Of a stretch of 52,912 nt of DNA, positions 22,568 through 33,605 are shown piece after piece; the first letter of the stretch is position 1, and the number at the start of each line of letters is the position of its first letter. Under the pieces are notes generated by a model, which was not told where the DNA came from, searched no databases, and saw only the letters and a program-made list of their open reading frames with translations. The stretch is from contig JAKAZT010000002.1 of the NCBI GenBank assembly GCA_021815695.1, positions 1 through 52,912 on the forward strand. The letters run 5' to 3'. The translations under genes and the position numbers were made by a program. The DNA is from Pseudomonadota bacterium. GTDB taxonomy: Bacteria; Pseudomonadota; Gammaproteobacteria; Xanthomonadales; Rhodanobacteraceae.

Positions 22568-24631
22568 TCAGCCGGCGCTGTCGTCCGTGCGCAGCGCGGG
22601 GTTGTCCCAGCCGCGCCTGGGTGCGAAGCGCGGGCCGTGGTGCGCGGCCAGTCGCTCCAGCCGCGATCGCAGCGCGTCCGCGCCGACGTTGCGGATGTGG
22701 GCGATCGGGCCGCCACGAAACGGCGCGAAGCCGGTGCCGAAGATCACGCCGGCATCGAGCAGGTCGGCATCCGCCACCACGCCATCGGCCAGGCAGGCGA
22801 CGGCCTCGTTGAGCAGCGGCAGGATCATGCGGTCCTCGAGGTCGTCGGGCGCCGCGTATCTGGACTCGACCGCCGGCTTGACTGGTTTGCCCTCGCGCCA
22901 GACGTAGAACCCCTGACCGTCCTTCTTGCCGCGCTTGCCGGCCGCCAGCAATGGCTCCAGCCCGGCGGGAATATCGAGGCCCAGGAACGGCCCCAGTTCC
23001 CTGCCGACCGAGGCCGCGACGTCGAGACCGACGGTGTCGGCCAGCTCGATCGGCCCCATCGGCATGCCAAAAGCGCGTGCGACCTTGTCCAGCAGCGGCC
23101 CCGGCACGCCCTCGGCGTAGCAACGCATGGCCTCGAGCAGATAGGGCATCAGGATGCGGTTGACGAGGAAGCCTGGCGTGCCGGCAACCGGTACCGGCAG
23201 CTTGTCGATGGCGCGCACGAAAGCCAGCGCGCGCTTTTCGGCCTGCGCATCGAGCCGATCGTGGCGCACCAGTTCGACCAGCGGCATCTGGGCGACCGGG
23301 TTGAAGAAGTGCAGGCCGAGAAAATGTCCGGGGGCGACCAGCTTCGCGCGCAGTTCGTCCAGCGGGATGCTCGAGGTATTGGTCGCCAGCAGGCCGCCCG
23401 CACGCAGCTTCGGCTCGATCTGCGCGTACAGCGCTTCCTTGGCCGCGGGGTTCTCGAAGATCGCCTCGATGGCCAGTTCGGCATCGGCGGCGCCGCTGCC
23501 TGCGACGTCCGCGCTCAGCCGTGCCGTGGCCGCGGCGATGCGCTCGGGCGTCTTCAGGCGCTTCTCGAACAGCACCCCGGCGCGTGCCAGGGCCGGCTCG
23601 ATGAACTTCAGCTCGCGATCCTGCAAGGTCACGTCGAAGCCGCGATACGCGCACCAGGCCGCGATGTCGCCGCCCATCACGCCGGCGCCGACGACGTGCA
23701 CGTGCCGGATGCCGTGCTCGACTCCGGCACCCAGGCCCTTCAGTCGCTCCTGCAGGAAGAACACCCGGATCAGGTTGCGCGCGGTCGCTGTCTCGGCCAG
23801 CCGCGCCACCGAGCGCGCCTCGAGTTTCAGGCGCTGGCGGATGTCGCTGCCGCCGCGACGCCAGACCTCGATCAGCGCGAACGGCGCCGGGTAATGCGCT
23901 GCGCGCACCTTGGCCGCGGTCTGCCTGCGCACCAGCGGCGCGAGCAGTTGCCGCGCGATCCAGGCATTGCTGGCCCACGCCCGCAGCCGCTGCGCCAGCG
24001 GGCGCGGCGGTGGCTGCCGCAGCATCGCCAGTGCGGCATCGAGCAGATCCTCGACGGGCACTACCCGCTCGACCAGGCCCAGCCCGCGCGCGGCGGTCGC
24101 CGAAACCGTCTTGCCGGTCAACATCAATGGCAGCGCCTGCAGGGCGCCGATCAGGCGCGGCAGGCGCGCGGTACCACCCCAGCCGGGGTGGATGCCCAGC
24201 ATCACCTCGGGCAGGCCGATGCGGGTCCCGGCGCTGTCGCTGGCCACGCGATGGCGGCAAGCCAGCGCCAGCTCGGTGCCGCCACCCATGCAGTGGCCAT
24301 GGATCGCGGCCACGGTGGGGCAGGGCAGCTCGGCCAGGTGCTGGAACACGCGCTGGCCGAACCGGATCGCCGCCAGCACGCCGCCGTTGCGCTCGTAGGT
24401 GGCGAACTCGCGGATATCGGCGCCGGCAATGAAGCCGGCCGGCTTGGCCGAACGGATCAGCACGCCGGCCGGCGGCTCGATGGCGAGGCGTTCGACGATC
24501 GCGGCGAGCTCGTCCAGCACCGCGCGCGCCAGCGCATTCACGCTGCTGTCCGCGCGATCGAGCGCGAGCACCACGATGCCGTCGTCGCGCTGCTGTGCCT
24601 GCCAGTGCCTGAACCGCAGACCTTCGAACAT
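22568..24631 (-). CDS. Fatty-acid oxidation complex alpha subunit-like (enoyl-CoA hydratase / 3-hydroxyacyl-CoA dehydrogenase), FadJ/FadB family
   Basis: Start MFEGLRFRHWQ; IHGHCMGGGTELALACRHR; VVGAGVMGGDIAAW; LGLHFFNPV; 687 aa. Confidence 0.93.
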   Translation of the reverse strand: MFEGLRFRHWQAQQRDDGIVVLALDRADSSVNALARAVLDELAAIVERLAIEPPAGVLIRSAKPAGFIAGADIREFATYERNGGVLAAIRFGQRVFQHLAELPCPTVAAIHGHCMGGGTELALACRHRVASDSAGTRIGLPEVMLGIHPGWGGTARLPRLIGALQALPLMLTGKTVSATAARGLGLVERVVPVEDLLDAALAMLRQPPPRPLAQRLRAWASNAWIARQLLAPLVRRQTAAKVRAAHYPAPFALIEVWRRGGSDIRQRLKLEARSVARLAETATARNLIRVFFLQERLKGLGAGVEHGIRHVHVVGAGVMGGDIAAWCAYRGFDVTLQDRELKFIEPALARAGVLFEKRLKTPERIAAATARLSADVAGSGAADAELAIEAIFENPAAKEALYAQIEPKLRAGGLLATNTSSIPLDELRAKLVAPGHFLGLHFFNPVAQMPLVELVRHDRLDAQAEKRALAFVRAIDKLPVPVAGTPGFLVNRILMPYLLEAMRCYAEGVPGPLLDKVARAFGMPMGPIELADTVGLDVAASVGRELGPFLGLDIPAGLEPLLAAGKRGKKDGQGFYVWREGKPVKPAVESRYAAPDDLEDRMILPLLNEAVACLADGVVADADLLDAGVIFGTGFAPFRGGPIAHIRNVGADALRSRLERLAAHHGPRFAPRRGWDNPALRTDDSAG

Positions 24632-24714
24632 GATGCGGTCGCTCCGTGTTTGCGTCAGAGTAATGATCACACGATAACCAGCGGCCGCAAGCAAGGCCGC
24701 GCGAGTGCCGGGGA

Positions 24715-25203
24715 ATGCCAGAACTGCAGGTCGAGGTCGTTGCCACCACTGCCGAGTTGCTGGCACGCGTACTTGCCGGCGAGCAGGCACTGACCCTGCT
24801 TGATACCGGTGACGCGGCAACGCTGGTCGACGAGTTTCGCCGCCAGGCACTGCTGGGCGGCCAGTCGCTGTATCTGTGGAATGCCGAAGAAGGCCTGTGC
24901 AGCCTGCGCGAGGCCGGTGTGCGGGTACCGGCGACGCATCGTCCGGGCGACGCCCTGCGCTACGTGCTGCAGAGCATGCATTTCGGCATCTATCTGATCC
25001 CGTTGCCGCTGCAGGACCTGCCCGCAGTGCTGCCGCTGCTGCATCAGATCCTGCGGCAGCGTGCGGGTTACGCGCGCCGCGTGGTGCTGCTGGCGCCCCT
25101 GGATGCACTGCCGCCCGTCCTGGCCGAGCAGGCGCTGCGCCTGCGTCTGGCCGCGAGCGGGCAGGGCCGCCTGCGCCTGCGCGGCGGCCGCTGGGTGCGC
25201 TGA
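24715..25203 (+). CDS. Uncharacterised 162-aa protein; resembles N-terminal region of Ycf46-type AAA proteins but lacks a P-loop
   Basis: Clean ORF with ATG, ends 2 nt before the downstream gene; pattern LYLWNAEEGL...PGDALRYVL...GIYLIP...VVLLAPLDALPPVL. Confidence 0.7.
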   Translation: MPELQVEVVATTAELLARVLAGEQALTLLDTGDAATLVDEFRRQALLGGQSLYLWNAEEGLCSLREAGVRVPATHRPGDALRYVLQSMHFGIYLIPLPLQDLPAVLPLLHQILRQRAGYARRVVLLAPLDALPPVLAEQALRLRLAASGQGRLRLRGGRWVR

Positions 25204-25205
25204 GG

Positions 25206-27770
25206 ATGCCTGGCCACGAAGCCCCCGCCCTGCTGATCGTGGCCGCTGACCGCGGCGAGCGCCGCGTTCTTTACGACGCCCTGGAACAGGCCGGTTTCGA
25301 GGCCCTGTATACCGCGCGTGACGTGACGCAGGCGCGTGCCCTGCTGGCGCAGATTCCCGTGCTGGATCTGGTGCTGCTCGAATTCAACGGCGAGGCCGGC
25401 GAGGCCGTGTCGCTCTGTGCCCAACTCGCGCGGCGCCAGGGCCCGGCCGTGCTCGGGCTGCTGGCCGGCGAATCCGCGCAGAGGGTCTGGGGTTTTCACC
25501 GCGCCGTGCCGGGCGTCAGCGACTGGCTGGCGGCGCCGTTCGCAGCCGGCGAGGTCTGTGCACGCGTCAACACCGCGCTGGGACGGCGCACCACGGTTGC
25601 CGCGGTCAGCGGCGAGGCAGACGATGTCCTGCGGCTGTTTTTCGATACCAGCAGCGACGAGCTGCTGGTCAGCGACAGCGATGGCCGCATTCTCGCCTGC
25701 AATGACGCGTTCGCGCGCGCCAACGGATCGACCGGCGCGGCGTGGCGCGGGCGCCATCTGGATCCGATCGCCCTGTGCGCGGGCTCCGAGCGCCAGCGAA
25801 CGCTGCGACGCAAGCTGCAACTGGAGGGCGCGGTGCAGTTCCGCTGCGAGCGACCGCGCCCGGACGGTCGCAGCGATCCCGTCGAGATCAGCCTGCGACT
25901 GGCGCTGCGTGATGGCGTAGCGGTGCACTGCAGCCGGATCCGCGTCCTCGATGACCAGCGCCGAGCCCGCGATGCCCTGGCGCTGCTGGCACGCGTGAAC
26001 GCGGCCGGCCGCGGCGATGCCGCACTGGAAGCTGCGGCGCGCTTGCTGACCGATACCCTCGACCTGGCCTTTCTGGCGGTCTATGTCACCGCCGGCGATG
26101 GCGCCGTGTTGCCGCTGGTAATCGTGCAGCGCGTGCCGGCACCGGCCGATGCGCCCGACCCGGCCCTGCAGCCGACGCTGGCGCTGGCGCTGGCCGGCGA
26201 GGAGGTGATGCATCTCGACGACGCACGCCAGCTGGCCGCGGCCGACGGCTTTCTTGCCGCGATCGCGGCATCGGTCTGTGCCTGTCTGCCGCTGACGGAT
26301 CCGCACGGCAACGTGCTCGGCGCGATGCTGGCCTACGCGCGCGCGCCGCGCGGCTCCGATCTGCTGCTGGCCGACACCCTGCGGGTGGCGGCGGGCCGCT
26401 TTGCCGCCGAGCTGGCCCTGCGCCGGGCCCGCGAGCAGGGCCGGGCGCGCGGACTCGAGGACGCCCTCACCGGCCTGCCCAACCGGTTGCTGTTCAACGA
26501 CCGGTTGCAGAACGTGCTGCTGGAGGCGGAACGCAGCGGCGAGAGCTTCGCCGTGCTGTTCGTCGATCTCGATCGTTTCAAGAGCATCAACGACGCGCTG
26601 GGCCACGCCACCGGCGACCAGGTGCTGCAGGCCGCCGGGCGACGCCTGCGCGCCAGCGTGCGCGCCTACGACACCGTTGCCCGCTATGCCGGCGACGAGT
26701 TCACCGTGATCCTGCGCCAGATCGTGCAGCGCGACGACGTGCATCGCATCGCCGACAAGATCGTGCGGCTGATGGAAGCGCCGCTGGACCTGCCCGATGG
26801 CAGCGCGATCGCCGTCACCGCGTCGATCGGACTGAGCGTCTATCCCGACGACGCCGCCAACGCCGAGCAACTGCTGCAGCATGCCGACATGGCGATGTAC
26901 AGCGCCAAGGGCCTGGGCCGCAATACCTGGCAGGCCTACGTGGCGATGCCGCAGGAGGCGCACCGCCAGCGCGTCGCGCTGGAGGGGCGGCTGCGCCAGG
27001 CCGAGCGCAACGACGAGTTGCGCCTGCACTATCAGCCGCAGGTGGATGCCGCGAGCGAGGACATCGTCGGCATGGAAGCGCTGATCCGCTGGGAGCACCC
27101 CGATCTCGGCATGATCAGCCCGGCGTTCTTCATCCCGCTGGCCGAGGAGACCGGCCTGATCCTGCCGATCGGCGAGTGGGTCCTGCGCACCGCCTGCGCC
27201 GATGCGGTGCGCTGGCAGCGCCGCTTCGGCTTCGGTCTGCGCGTGGGCGTCAACCTTTCGGCACTGCAGCTGCGCCACCCCGGGCTGGTGGAAACGGTGC
27301 GCGCGGTCCTCGCCGAGAGCGGCATCGACCCCGCTCTGCTCGAGCTCGAGGTCACCGAGAGCGTCAGCCTGAAATCCGCGAGCGGCGTACCGGAGGCATT
27401 GCAGGCACTGCGCGCGCTGGGCTGCCGCATCGCCATCGATGATTTCGGCACCGGTCAGGCGTCACTCGACTATCTGCGCCGGTTTCCCGCCGATCGCATC
27501 AAGATCGACCAGAGTTTCGTGCGCCATATCGGCATCGACCCGGATGACGAGGCGATCGTGCGCGCCACCGTGTCGATGGCGCACAGCCTGGGTCGGGCGG
27601 TGGTCGCCGAGGGCGTGGAAACCGAGCAGCAATTCGAGTTCCTGCGCCTGCTGGGTTGCGAGGAGCTGCAGGGCTATCTGTTTTGCCGACCACTGGCGCG
27701 CGAGGCGTTCGAGCGCCTGCTGGCGACTCGCCTGCAGTTGCACCCGGAGTCTTCCGGGCCCGGGGCCTGA
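25206..27770 (+). CDS. Cyclic-di-GMP signalling protein: degenerate receiver-PAS-GAF-GGDEF-EAL
   Basis: RAYDTVARYAGDEF (I-site plus AGDEF), EALIRWEHPD, DDFGTGQASLDYLRRFPADRIKIDQSFV, EGVETEQQ. Confidence 0.92.
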   Translation: MPGHEAPALLIVAADRGERRVLYDALEQAGFEALYTARDVTQARALLAQIPVLDLVLLEFNGEAGEAVSLCAQLARRQGPAVLGLLAGESAQRVWGFHRAVPGVSDWLAAPFAAGEVCARVNTALGRRTTVAAVSGEADDVLRLFFDTSSDELLVSDSDGRILACNDAFARANGSTGAAWRGRHLDPIALCAGSERQRTLRRKLQLEGAVQFRCERPRPDGRSDPVEISLRLALRDGVAVHCSRIRVLDDQRRARDALALLARVNAAGRGDAALEAAARLLTDTLDLAFLAVYVTAGDGAVLPLVIVQRVPAPADAPDPALQPTLALALAGEEVMHLDDARQLAAADGFLAAIAASVCACLPLTDPHGNVLGAMLAYARAPRGSDLLLADTLRVAAGRFAAELALRRAREQGRARGLEDALTGLPNRLLFNDRLQNVLLEAERSGESFAVLFVDLDRFKSINDALGHATGDQVLQAAGRRLRASVRAYDTVARYAGDEFTVILRQIVQRDDVHRIADKIVRLMEAPLDLPDGSAIAVTASIGLSVYPDDAANAEQLLQHADMAMYSAKGLGRNTWQAYVAMPQEAHRQRVALEGRLRQAERNDELRLHYQPQVDAASEDIVGMEALIRWEHPDLGMISPAFFIPLAEETGLILPIGEWVLRTACADAVRWQRRFGFGLRVGVNLSALQLRHPGLVETVRAVLAESGIDPALLELEVTESVSLKSASGVPEALQALRALGCRIAIDDFGTGQASLDYLRRFPADRIKIDQSFVRHIGIDPDDEAIVRATVSMAHSLGRAVVAEGVETEQQFEFLRLLGCEELQGYLFCRPLAREAFERLLATRLQLHPESSGPGA

Positions 27771-27892
27771 GCCCGCGCCGCGATTCGCGCCACCGGCAGA
27801 GACCGCGTCACGGGGCCTGCAGCGGCTCGCCGGCACGTCGCTTCGGCTACTCTAGGAGGACCTGCACCGAGGGGATGCGGCGATCCTGCGCC

Positions 27893-27910
27893 CGCCGGGC
27901 GTGCCCGGCG
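27893..27910. repeat. Perfect 8-bp inverted repeat in the rpoE leader
   Basis: CGCCGGGC-GT-GCCCGGCG, 47 nt upstream of the rpoE ATG. Confidence 0.6.
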
Positions 27911-27957
27911 CAAGAACACTGCTGGCGATCCGTCGCCGTCGAGGGAGATCAGCCCGG

Positions 27958-28539
27958 ATGGGCGAGCCAGAAACCGATCGTGCGCTGGTCGAGCAGGTGC
28001 AGAAAGGCGATACCCGCGCCTTCGACCTGCTGGTGCGCAAGTATCAGCATCGGGTGATCGGCCTGATCTCCCGCTACATCCAGGACTGGAGCGAGTGCGA
28101 GGACGTCGCCCAGGAAGCGTTCATCCGCGCCTATCGGGCGATCGGCTCGTTTCGCGGCGACAGCCAGTTCTACACCTGGATGTACAAGATCGCCGTCAAT
28201 ACCGCCAAGAATCATCTGGTCTCGCTGGGCCGGCGTCCGCCGACCGAGGACGTCGCGATCGAGGACGCCCTCTACGCCGAGAGCGCCAACGGCCTGCGCG
28301 ACGGCGATACCCCGGAGCACGAACTGTTGCGGCAGGAGATTGAACAAACCGTGTTTTCCACGGTCCAAGCCTTGCCCGAGGATTTGCGCACCGCGATCAC
28401 GCTGCGCGAGGTCGACGGGCTGAGTTACGAGGAGATTGCCGAAGCGATGAACTGTCCGATCGGCACCGTGCGTTCACGGATCTTCCGCGCCCGCGAGGCG
28501 ATCGACACCAGCCTGCGGCCGCTGATCACGGACAGTTGA
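27958..28539 (+). CDS. rpoE: ECF RNA polymerase sigma factor RpoE (AlgU)
   Basis: MGEPETDRALVEQVQKGDTRAFDLLVRKYQHRVIGLISRYIQDWSECEDVAQEAFIRAYRA; LPEDLRTAITLREVDGLSYEEIAEAMNCPIGTVRSRIFRARE. Confidence 0.97.
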   Translation: MGEPETDRALVEQVQKGDTRAFDLLVRKYQHRVIGLISRYIQDWSECEDVAQEAFIRAYRAIGSFRGDSQFYTWMYKIAVNTAKNHLVSLGRRPPTEDVAIEDALYAESANGLRDGDTPEHELLRQEIEQTVFSTVQALPEDLRTAITLREVDGLSYEEIAEAMNCPIGTVRSRIFRAREAIDTSLRPLITDS

Positions 28540-28557
28540 GAGTTGAGGGTTGCAGCC

Positions 28558-29160
28558 ATGAGCGACACGACGATCCGCGAGCACCTTTCCGCCCTGATGG
28601 ATGGCGAGCTGTCGCGCGAGCAGACCCGTTTCCTGCTGCGTCGGCTCGGTCACGATCGCGAAGCCGTTGCCTGCTGGACGCGGCTGCACGTCGCCCGCGA
28701 TTGCCTCAAGGGTGCCACGCCGCGCCTGGCCGACCCGGGCTTTGCCGCCCGCGTCAGCCGTGCGCTGATCGGCGGCCGGTTGCCGGTGCGCGGTCGCTGG
28801 CTGCGCTGGTCGGCGGGCGGGGTCATTGCTGCGGCGGTGGCGGTGGCCGCGCTGCTGATGGTCCAGCCGCTGCCGCGCTCCGAGCCCGACATGGCGGCGG
28901 TGCCCGCGTCGACACCCGCTCCGGCGTGGCTCAATGATCCCGCTGCCGCGCAGCAGCCTGCGGTGGCATTCGCCCAGGCACCGGTGGCCATCGACGATGT
29001 GCAGACCGCCGCCTACTCGCCGCAGCTCGACGCCTACACCCTGCGTCACTACCAGTCGGGTGACGCGGCGGCGGCCGGCGGTTTGGTGCCCTATGTGCTG
29101 CTGATGTCGCCGCCGCGGGACACGACCCCGGTGCGCGGAGGCGCCGCGGAGCAGCACTGA
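28558..29160 (+). CDS. rseA: Anti-sigma-E factor RseA (MucA)
   Basis: REHLSALMDGELSREQTRFLLRRL N-terminal RseA motif, single TM; directly after rpoE. Confidence 0.93.
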   Translation: MSDTTIREHLSALMDGELSREQTRFLLRRLGHDREAVACWTRLHVARDCLKGATPRLADPGFAARVSRALIGGRLPVRGRWLRWSAGGVIAAAVAVAALLMVQPLPRSEPDMAAVPASTPAPAWLNDPAAAQQPAVAFAQAPVAIDDVQTAAYSPQLDAYTLRHYQSGDAAAAGGLVPYVLLMSPPRDTTPVRGGAAEQH

Positions 29161-30089
29161 TGCGTGCCCGGCGCGGCGCGCTGCTGCTGCTGCTGGGGTT
29201 GCCCGGACTGGCTGCCGCGGCGCAGCCGCTTGCAGCGGCCGCCTGGCGGCGAATGCGCCAGGCGCTGGTACAACTCGACTACAGCGGCACCTTGGTGCTG
29301 CGCCAGGGCAGCGACCTGCAGACGCTGGCGATCGAGCACCGCGCCGGCAGCCCCGACCGTGATCTGCTGACCAGTCTCGACGGCCGCGCGCTGCAGATCA
29401 CGCGCAGCGGTACCCGCGTGCAGTGGACGCTGGCCGGCGCACCGCCGTTGCGGCTCGATCCCGGTCACCTGCATACCCTGCTGCCGCTGGTGCCCGACGT
29501 GCCGCTGGCCGCGCTGCATCCCAGCTACACGCTGGCCCTGCGGACGGGTGAGCGCATCGCCGCGCAAGCGACCGAGCAACTGCGGATCCAGCCGCGCGAC
29601 GGCTACCGCTACGGCTATCGCTTGTGGCTCGATCGCGCGAACGGATTGCCGCTGCGCGTGCAGCTGACACTCGGCGGCCGGCCGCTGCCGGAGGAGTTCC
29701 GTTTCGTCGCGCTGCGGGTGGGCTCGCAGGCCGATCTCGCGGCACTGGGCGGCACCGCGCCGGCGACCGCGACGCGGCTCGCGGCGCGTCAGCCCGCACG
29801 ACCCGCGCAGTGGCGCGTGCTCAATGCGCCACCGGGGTTCCATGTGCGCGTGTGCGTCGGCGACGGCACGCCCGGCAGCGAACATCTGGTGCTCAGTGAC
29901 GGCATCGCCAGCGTATCGGTCTACGTCCAGCGCGGCCCGGTGCCGATGCCCCAGGGCGCCGGCGTGCGCGGGGCGCTGAGTTTCGTCAGCGAGACCCGTG
30001 ACGGCGAGCGGGTCACCGTGCTCGGTGACGTGCCGGTACCGACGGTGCAGCGGATCGCCGACTCGGTGGCGTTGGCGGCGGGCCATTGA
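29160..30089 (+). CDS. rseB: Sigma-E regulatory protein RseB (MucB)
   Basis: Overlapping TGATG with rseA; LVQLDYSGTLVLRQGSDLQTLAIEHR; HLVLSDGIASVSVYV. Confidence 0.93.
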   Translation: MRARRGALLLLLGLPGLAAAAQPLAAAAWRRMRQALVQLDYSGTLVLRQGSDLQTLAIEHRAGSPDRDLLTSLDGRALQITRSGTRVQWTLAGAPPLRLDPGHLHTLLPLVPDVPLAALHPSYTLALRTGERIAAQATEQLRIQPRDGYRYGYRLWLDRANGLPLRVQLTLGGRPLPEEFRFVALRVGSQADLAALGGTAPATATRLAARQPARPAQWRVLNAPPGFHVRVCVGDGTPGSEHLVLSDGIASVSVYVQRGPVPMPQGAGVRGALSFVSETRDGERVTVLGDVPVPTVQRIADSVALAAGH

Positions 30090-30257
30090 GCGCGCGGATT
30101 CCGCTTCGCGCCGGCCTTGCCTGGCCGCCCGGCGGGCATCGCCGGGCTGAACGGATACCCACCGGCACTTGAACTTCGCGGCCCGCGCTGGCATCGAAGG
30201 CCTCACTGGCGCCGCGTGCGCCGCTCCCCCATCCGTCCATCTGGAGGTAATCCCGTG

Positions 30258-31661
30258 ATGAGCAAAACATGGAAGCGACTGGCGGCCATGGCCGTGCTGC
30301 TGCTGGCGACCGCGGGTGCCGCGGCCGCCGCCTCGTTGCCTGACTTCACCGGCATCGTCCAGCAGAATGGTCCGGCGGTCGTCAATGTGCAGGCGGTGAT
30401 CAGCCAGCCCGAAGGATCGATGCCGGCCGGCGCGCAGGGCATGCCGCCGGACTTCTTCCGCTTCTTCGGCATTCCGATGCCGCGCCAGCAGCCCGGCGCC
30501 GGCGAGGAAATGTCGCTGGGCTCGGGCTTCATCATTTCCAGCGACGGCTACATCCTCACCAACAATCACGTCGTCGCCCACGCCAGCAAGGTCACGGTCA
30601 AGCTGTCCGATCGCCGCGACTACACCGCCAAGGTGGTCGGAACCGATCCCTCCTACGACATCGCGCTGCTGAAGATCGACGCCAAAAACCTGCCGACGGT
30701 CAGCATCGGCGACTCCAACACGCTCAAGGCCGGGCAGTGGGTCCTGGCGATCGGCTCGCCCTACGGCCTGAGCCACACCGTCACCGCCGGCATCGTCAGC
30801 GCGGTCGGCCGCAGCCTTGGCACCGACCAGCCCTACGTGCCGTTCATCCAGACCGACGTGCCGATCAACCGCGGCAATTCCGGCGGGCCGCTGTTCAACC
30901 TGGACGGCCAGGTGGTCGGCATCAATTCGCAGATCTTCTCCAACAGCGGTGGCTACATGGGTCTGTCGTTCGCGATCCCGATCGATGTCGCCATGAACGC
31001 CGTGCAGCAGATCAAGGCCAAGGGCTATGTCAGTCACGGGATCATCGGCGTCTTTGTGCAGCCGCTGACCCGGAGCCTGGCCAAGAGCCTCAAGCTCGAC
31101 AGCGAGAGCGGTGCGCTGGTGGCCAAGCTCGTGGCCGGTGGCGCGGCGGAAAAGGCCGGCGTGCACGTCGGCGACCTGATCACCGCCTTCAACGGCCAGC
31201 CGGTGTACAGCAGCTCGGATCTGCCGCCGATGGTCGGTCTGGCGCCGATCGGCAGCATCGCCAAGCTGACCGTCCTGCGGGATGGCAAGCCACGCACGCT
31301 CGACGTCAGGATCGAGGCCGCGCCGCGCAACGCCGCGGATCTGGCGGCGGTGCAGGGACGCGCCGAATCGGGCAACAATCTGGGCCTGGTGGTGGAGAAC
31401 ATCACCCAGGAGCAGCGCAGCCAGCTCGGCCTGAAGAACGGCGAGGGCGTGCTGATCACGCGCGTGCTGGGTTCTGCGGCGATGCAGGCCGGCCTGCATG
31501 CGGGCGACGTGATCCTGATGGTCGGGCAGCGCCCGGTCGGCAGTGCCAAGGCCTTCGACCAGGCCCTGCAGGGTTACCGCCCGGGCGACGACGTGATGCT
31601 GCTGGTGCGCCGTGACAACCTCACCCAGTTCATCGCCATCCCGGTGCCCAAGCAGGGCTGA
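30258..31661 (+). CDS. mucD: DegP/HtrA-type periplasmic serine protease (MucD)
   Basis: Catalytic NNHVVAH, SYDIALLKID, NRGNSGGPLFN; two PDZ domains; signal peptide. Confidence 0.95.
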   Translation: MSKTWKRLAAMAVLLLATAGAAAAASLPDFTGIVQQNGPAVVNVQAVISQPEGSMPAGAQGMPPDFFRFFGIPMPRQQPGAGEEMSLGSGFIISSDGYILTNNHVVAHASKVTVKLSDRRDYTAKVVGTDPSYDIALLKIDAKNLPTVSIGDSNTLKAGQWVLAIGSPYGLSHTVTAGIVSAVGRSLGTDQPYVPFIQTDVPINRGNSGGPLFNLDGQVVGINSQIFSNSGGYMGLSFAIPIDVAMNAVQQIKAKGYVSHGIIGVFVQPLTRSLAKSLKLDSESGALVAKLVAGGAAEKAGVHVGDLITAFNGQPVYSSSDLPPMVGLAPIGSIAKLTVLRDGKPRTLDVRIEAAPRNAADLAAVQGRAESGNNLGLVVENITQEQRSQLGLKNGEGVLITRVLGSAAMQAGLHAGDVILMVGQRPVGSAKAFDQALQGYRPGDDVMLLVRRDNLTQFIAIPVPKQG

Positions 31662-31665
31662 TCGC

Positions 31666-31701
31666 GGCAGGCCGGGGCCGCGGCGGACCCCGGCTTCTGC
31701 C
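31666..31701 (+). terminator. Stem-loop between mucD and lepA
   Basis: GGCAG-GCCGGGG-N10-CCCCGGC-tt-CTGCC; no long U-tract. Confidence 0.4.
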
Positions 31702-31780
31702 ATAATCCGCGCCTCGCGCCGCCTCCGGGCGGCGCGCGGCCATGCGGACCGCGCATTGCCGTTGCCTCTGCGCGTTGGCC

Positions 31781-33574
<1,794 letters not shown>

Positions 33575-33605
33575 TCCGGCCCGCCGCGGCCGCCTGGGAG
33601 TGAAC

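Noticed and set aside
29091-31703. 870-aa ORF antisense to rseB-mucD
   Set aside because: Crosses gene boundaries of well-supported CDSs and has typical antisense composition.
31742-31780. Upstream ATG extending LepA by 13 residues ([13 protein letters not shown])
   Set aside because: Known LepA proteins begin close to [19 protein letters not shown]; the extension is not family-like.
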